A stretch of 9,606 bases of DNA from Candidatus Bathyarchaeota archaeon (GTDB lineage Archaea; Thermoproteota; Bathyarchaeia; Bathyarchaeales; Bathyarchaeaceae). The notes beneath the pieces are model-generated. The model had not been told where the DNA came from. It searched no databases and saw only the letters and a list, made by a program, of their open reading frames with translations. The position numbers were made by a program, and so were the translations under genes. Where the stretch lies: assembly GCA_023136395.1 (NCBI GenBank), contig JAGLRI010000039.1:1-9606 (forward strand), written 5' to 3'. Shown one piece after another: positions 7,070-9,606 of this stretch. Numbering within the stretch: the first letter of the stretch is position 1; the number at the start of each line of letters is the position of its first letter.

Positions 7070-7765
7070 ATGAGCTGGAGGGAAAACGCAAAAAAGAGAG
7101 CTGCTCTAGAAGCAACTAAGCTTCTTAAAGACGGCTTTGTAGTTGGATTGGGAAGTGGAAGCACCGTTACTTACGCCATCAAAGGGATGGGAGAAACGAT
7201 CCAACAGAAAGGTTTACAACTTTTCGGGGTTCCAACTTCTTATCAATCCTTAATGCTAGCTGTAGAGAACGGTATTCCCATAACAACTTTATATGAATAC
7301 CAACAACTCGATCTGGATATAGACGGTGCGGACCAGATTGACAGAAAATTAAACCTGATCAAGGGCATGGGTGGAGCTTTGATGCGAGAAAAAATCGTTG
7401 CATCCGCAGCGAAAAAATTTGTGATAGTTGCAGATGAAACAAAACTGGTGGAAAGGTTAGGGACTAACCATCCAGTACCCATTGAAGTTTTTCCTTTTTC
7501 CCTTCCCACGGTCAATTTAAAACTTCAGGAAATTGGAGGAACCCCTATTTTACGAGAGGCTAAAAACAAAGTTGGTCCCACCATTACAGATAATGGTAAT
7601 TTCGTTGTTGACGTAGATTTTGGGGTGATTGAAGAACCTAAAAATTTGAATCTACAGCTCAAATCAATCCCTGGAGTAATTGAAACTGGTTTGTTCCCTG
7701 AAATGGCAGACATTATCTATATTGGTAAGCCAACCACGGTTCAAGTACTCAAGAAAAAACAATGA
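7070..7765 (+). CDS. rpiA: Ribose-5-phosphate isomerase A
   Basis: A 231-residue enzyme interconverting ribose 5-phosphate and ribulose 5-phosphate in the pentose phosphate network and nucleotide supply. The family motifs are all present: the phosphate loop GLGSGST (27-33), DIDGADQID (83-91), KGMGGALMREK (98-108) and VADETK (120-125). By comparison with E. coli RpiA, Glu107 in REK is the likely catalytic base, Lys98 the partner and Asp85/Asp88 the substrate-binding acids. DGADQ replaces the common DGADE. Length is normal. The frame is open upstream to 7049, inside the previous gene. The ATG at 7070 is chosen because TGAGG at 7056-7060 lies 9 nt before it and because family members start near SWRENAKKRAA. 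It follows the coiled-coil gene by 4 nt. Confidence 0.96.
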   Translation: MSWRENAKKRAALEATKLLKDGFVVGLGSGSTVTYAIKGMGETIQQKGLQLFGVPTSYQSLMLAVENGIPITTLYEYQQLDLDIDGADQIDRKLNLIKGMGGALMREKIVASAAKKFVIVADETKLVERLGTNHPVPIEVFPFSLPTVNLKLQEIGGTPILREAKNKVGPTITDNGNFVVDVDFGVIEEPKNLNLQLKSIPGVIETGLFPEMADIIYIGKPTTVQVLKKKQ

Positions 7766-7810
7766 CGACAAATATACTGTTAAATTTATGAAATAATTAA
7801 TTAAAATGAA

Positions 7811-7913
7811 GCCGGGGTAGCCTAGTCTGGCTAGGGCGCCAGACTCATGATCTGGAGAGCATCTCTCTAACAAAGGGGCCCACAAGTCGCGGGTTCAAAT
7901 CCCGCCCCCGGCA
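7811..7913 (+). tRNA. Elongator tRNA-Met(CAU) with a 28-nt insertion in the variable region
   Basis: The acceptor stem GCCGGGG pairs with CCCCGGC and the discriminator is A (7913); CCA is not encoded. The D stem is GCCT/GGGC. The anticodon stem CCAGA/TCTGG encloses CTCATGA, giving anticodon CAU (7846-7848). The stem lacks the GGG/CCC pairs of initiators and position 37 is G, which argues against an Ile2 tRNA needing t6A37, so elongator Met fits best. The T arm is GCGGG-TTCAAAT-CCCGC. Between the anticodon stem and the T stem lie 33 nt instead of about 5. Confidence 0.92.
7858..7885 (+). other. 28-nt noncanonical intron in the variable loop of tRNA-Met
   Basis: Removing 7858-7885 leaves the ordinary variable loop AGGTC. 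Around the cuts, exon TGG (7853-7855) can pair with intron CCA (7880-7882), with bulge-like AGA (7856-7858) and CAA (7883-7885). Inside, GC and CTCT pair with AGGG and GC, forming an intron hairpin. The central helix has only 3 perfect pairs, so the exact splice points carry an uncertainty of 1-2 nt. Confidence 0.7.
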
Positions 7914-8096
7914 TATACTTTATTGATGCAAAAACCGCCATAACATGGAAAAGATAATACCTTTCTATACAATCACTTAAATGATTCACAATATGAAGAC
8001 AAACATAATTTACCCCTTAAAAAAGATAGCATATTGGAATCCTACTAAAGCTATAAAAACGCTTAGAAGAAATCAAAATAAGTTTTAATAGTCATA

Positions 8097-8111
8097 GTCT
8101 TCTTCGAAGAC
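8097..8111. repeat. Inverted repeat just before tRNA-Thr(UGU)
   Basis: GTCTTC-TTC-GAAGAC is a perfect 6-3-6 inverted repeat ending 4 bp before the tRNA. A TTTTAATA element at 8083-8090 lies upstream and could be the TATA box, putting the repeat at the transcription start region. It could be an operator, a leader hairpin or chance. Confidence 0.4.
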
Positions 8112-8115
8112 GTAA

Positions 8116-8202
8116 GCCTCGGTGGCTCAGTCTGGTAGAGCAACGGCCTTGTATGGAGTCAAAGATAGCCGTCGGTCGCGGGTTCAAATCCCGCCCGGGG
8201 CT
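8116..8202 (+). tRNA. tRNA-Thr(UGU) with a 13-nt anticodon-loop intron
   Basis: The acceptor stem GCCTCGG pairs with CCGGGGC (one G-U pair), the discriminator is U (8202) and CCA is encoded at 8203-8205. The D stem is GCTC/GAGC. The anticodon stem ACGGC/GCCGT surrounds a 20-nt loop that becomes CTTGTAA after intron removal. The anticodon is UGU (8150-8152). The T arm is GCGGG-TTCAAAT-CCCGC. The body closely resembles that of tRNA-Thr(GGU) in this window. Confidence 0.94.
8154..8166 (+). other. 13-nt tRNA intron at canonical position 37/38
   Basis: Intron TGGAGTCAAAGAT follows A37. Exon CTT (8148-8150) can pair with intron AAG (8162-8164), leaving bulges around TAT and ATA; the fourth pair would be a G-A mismatch. 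This is a relaxed splicing motif, but its place and the restored 7-nt loop are clear. Confidence 0.85.
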
Positions 8203-8330
8203 CCATCTAAACTATGAAGTAATCTAAATGTATTCTAAATAATTAATTACCGTTTTAACCTTCAATAATTAGGTAATTTAAATTCTGACATCGTCAAGTT
8301 ACGTTATTGTTTTAACCTTAACGCGCCTTT

Positions 8331-8463
8331 AGTTTCTAAACTCTTTAGACCGAAAGTGTTATCGCTCCGATAATAATCATATAGAAGAGACCTCGGAGGA
8401 TACCTCACGTAATAATCTATGGATTCAATCAAAAAATGTGTTCATTCCGAGGCACCTTTGTGA
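8331..8463. other. Hairpin-rich spacer before tRNA-Pro
   Basis: The gap between tRNA-Thr(UGU) and tRNA-Pro has no ORF but several inverted repeats: TCTAAA-CTC-TTTAGA (8335-8349), TTATCG-CTC-CGATAA (8359-8373), GAGG-ATA-CCTC (8396-8406), and the longer-range pairs CCTCGGA (8391-8397) with TCCGAGG (8446-8452) and CCTCAC (8403-8408) with GTGAGG (8460-8465). The last two interleave as in a pseudoknot, and the last enters the tRNA. It may be a small structured RNA or regulatory leader. No C/D or H/ACA boxes were found. To the left, GTTTTAACCTT occurs twice (8252 and 8309). Confidence 0.25.
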
Positions 8464-8549
8464 GGGGCCGTCGGCTAGTTTGGTTGAGGCTTGATGGCTT
8501 GGGACCATCAGACGGGAGAGATACCCGAATTCAAATCTCCCCGGCCCCA
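8464..8549 (+). tRNA. tRNA-Pro(UGG) with an 11-nt T-arm intron
   Basis: The acceptor stem GGGGCCG pairs with CGGCCCC, the discriminator is A (8549) and CCA is encoded at 8550-8552. The D stem GGCT/GGCT uses two G-U pairs. The anticodon stem GATGG/CCATC encloses CTTGGGA, giving anticodon UGG (8500-8502). The variable loop is AGAC. The T stem GGGAG (8514-8518) should be followed at once by loop TTCAAAT and CTCCC, but 11 extra bases lie between stem and loop. Confidence 0.93.
8519..8529 (+). other. 11-nt noncanonical intron at position 53/54 of tRNA-Pro
   Basis: AGATACCCGAA interrupts the T arm between stem and loop. Exon CGGG (8513-8516) pairs perfectly with intron CCCG (8524-8527). The two 3-nt bulges are AGA (8517-8519) and AAT (8528-8530), and cutting after the second base of each removes exactly these 11 nt and restores a normal T arm. 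The GATA bases form the intron's terminal loop. Confidence 0.88.
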
Positions 8550-8600
8550 CCAAATAAACTCGTTTTTACTTATTTCTTTATCATTTTCTAGCGCTTATGT

Positions 8601-9605
8601 TTAGTTACTTATCCTGTTATACTTTGCAATTCTCTCTGCGAACCGCTCAGGCTCTTCTACGGCTTCTCCATCCCACAACAGATATGGGAGCGCCCAAGCA
8701 TCCGTGAAACTTGACGCTTGTATTCCGGATCTGCTAATCATCCTTAAGTTTACATCAAAATAATCTAAATGTTCATTCATTGGTCCAGACGCTAGAATAA
8801 TGTTAAAGCTAACATACCCCTCTTTGTAATAGAATTGTAAGACCTTCGATACACCTTCAGCTAATCCAAGCCACTCCTTGTCGTTTAACTCTAACAAGTT
8901 GGATTTGCCTCTGACTATCGCTTGAACTTCATTTAAGCCTCTCAAGGGTGCAAACGGAACAAGCCACTCTACATTATTTATTCTAAACAATGATCGTTCT
9001 CCAGTTTTTTCTTTAGATATTAAGTCTAGCCAATAGCTGGATTTATTGTCTTTGTAGTAAGCTTTACTTTTTTCAAGCATTAACTTGACTAAATAGAAGG
9101 GTCTATCCCTGGCTAACACTTGCATATGAGGATGAATTATGGAAGAACCCGCTGGTGGCAAGTAATTGAAAATGAAGACGGGAAAACGTATAGAAGGTTC
9201 AACTTCGTTGAGTCTCTTTAGATAAGCTAAACCCCCTTTTAAACCATCAAAAACCAATTTAGGTGTAAAATCATCAAGTTTTAAAAAATGTTCTTTAGAT
9301 AAAACCACTAGAATGCTTCTTTCCGCGTGACCTAATAAATTCGGAATAACTACGGCCTCGCCAATAAAGATTCTGCCTTCCTTAAGAAAATCTTGCAAGA
9401 ACATAGGTGTTTTGTTTTTAACGCGTTCTGGACAAAAAGGACAATTTCCCCTTGACTTCTCAATTAAGGAGTTAAGTAATTTCTCGTCTGAAACTAAGAA
9501 TTTATTGATATAATTTAACATTCCTTTTATGACCGTTGTGTTACGACCAGTTAGGGGGTCAGTTCTATACTCAAAGGTCACAATGTCTTCTTCAAAATTC
9601 TTCAA
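8601..9605 (-). CDS. GalT-like galactose-1-phosphate uridylyltransferase (HIT superfamily), start at the window edge
   Basis: At least 334 residues. The motif HPHMQ (158-162) matches the HxHxQ nucleotidyl-transfer site of GalT, where the second His takes up UMP. CPFC (55-58) and His93 look like the structural zinc site, and RTDPLTGR (14-21) is the usual N-terminal motif of this family. A second HIT-like half includes SGPMNEHLDYFDVNLR (273-288). GalT swaps UMP between UDP-glucose and galactose 1-phosphate in the Leloir pathway, but archaeal relatives may use other sugars or nucleotides, so the substrate is not certain. The frame reaches the right edge. The first codon seen is TTG at 9605, and the true start may lie outside the window. 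The gene converges on the tRNA-Pro, 50 bp away. Confidence 0.88.
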   Translation of the reverse strand: MKNFEEDIVTFEYRTDPLTGRNTTVIKGMLNYINKFLVSDEKLLNSLIEKSRGNCPFCPERVKNKTPMFLQDFLKEGRIFIGEAVVIPNLLGHAERSILVVLSKEHFLKLDDFTPKLVFDGLKGGLAYLKRLNEVEPSIRFPVFIFNYLPPAGSSIIHPHMQVLARDRPFYLVKLMLEKSKAYYKDNKSSYWLDLISKEKTGERSLFRINNVEWLVPFAPLRGLNEVQAIVRGKSNLLELNDKEWLGLAEGVSKVLQFYYKEGYVSFNIILASGPMNEHLDYFDVNLRMISRSGIQASSFTDAWALPYLLWDGEAVEEPERFAERIAKYNRISN

Positions 9606-9606
9606 C

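Noticed and set aside
7664..7885. Minus-strand open frame across the rpiA end and tRNA-Met
   Set aside because: It translates antisense rpiA and tRNA sequence, a typical artefact.
7811..7913. Reading the Met tRNA as a class II tRNA with a long variable arm, or as Ile2
   Set aside because: Class II is limited to Leu and Ser in archaea, the extra bases show splice-like bulges, and G37 with this acceptor stem fits elongator Met better than an Ile2 tRNA needing t6A37.
8391..8465. C/D-box or H/ACA guide RNA before tRNA-Pro
   Set aside because: No RTGATGA or CTGA boxes, and no ANA box after the candidate stem.
1..9606. CRISPR array, insertion sequence or defence island
   Set aside because: No regularly spaced repeats, no transposase or terminal repeats, and no recognised defence genes were seen on either strand.

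Overview
The window looks like an AT-rich archaeal chromosome segment, most likely from the Thermoproteota and possibly a Bathyarchaeia-like lineage. The lineage is inferred; no marker gene settles it. The archaeal signs are TATA-box-like promoters, a mix of Shine-Dalgarno-led and apparently leaderless starts, four intron-bearing tRNA genes (two with introns outside the anticodon loop), an archaeal-type RNase J and a zinc-ribbon protein with a Cren7-like spacing pattern.

Left end (1-1200): a short ORF with a CcdA/ribbon-helix-helix-like start reads rightward into the 3' end of a minus-strand tRNA-Leu(UAG). This is the arrangement left by SSV-type integrases whose attachment site lies inside the integrase gene, so an integrated element or its remnant may lie just left of the window. 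Next comes a minus-strand two-domain rhodanese. It is transcribed divergently from an RNase J-type metallo-beta-lactamase/beta-CASP nuclease (1290-2642), with about 94 bp of shared promoter space.

Middle (2640-6400): a small two-helix membrane protein, a 43-residue zinc ribbon, tRNA-Thr(GGU) with a 14-nt intron, and a 709-residue YyaL/SPATA20-type protein (thioredoxin-like domain plus glycosidase-like barrel). After these come about 420 bp without a convincing gene.

Right end (6400-9606): a membrane-anchored coiled-coil protein lies 4 nt upstream of rpiA (ribose-5-phosphate isomerase A), so the two are probably one transcript. Three intron-containing tRNA genes follow: Met(CAU) with a 28-nt insertion in the variable region, Thr(UGU) with a 13-nt intron in the anticodon loop, and Pro(UGG) with an 11-nt intron at the T-stem/T-loop junction. 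A GalT-like nucleotidyltransferase runs leftward from the right edge.

Most genes are housekeeping or conserved hypothetical. The most interesting content is the set of very short tRNA introns at unusual places, the tRNA-Leu/integrase junction, the unlisted zinc ribbon and a hairpin-rich spacer before tRNA-Pro. I saw no CRISPR array, no complete insertion sequence and no clear new defence or biosynthetic system.
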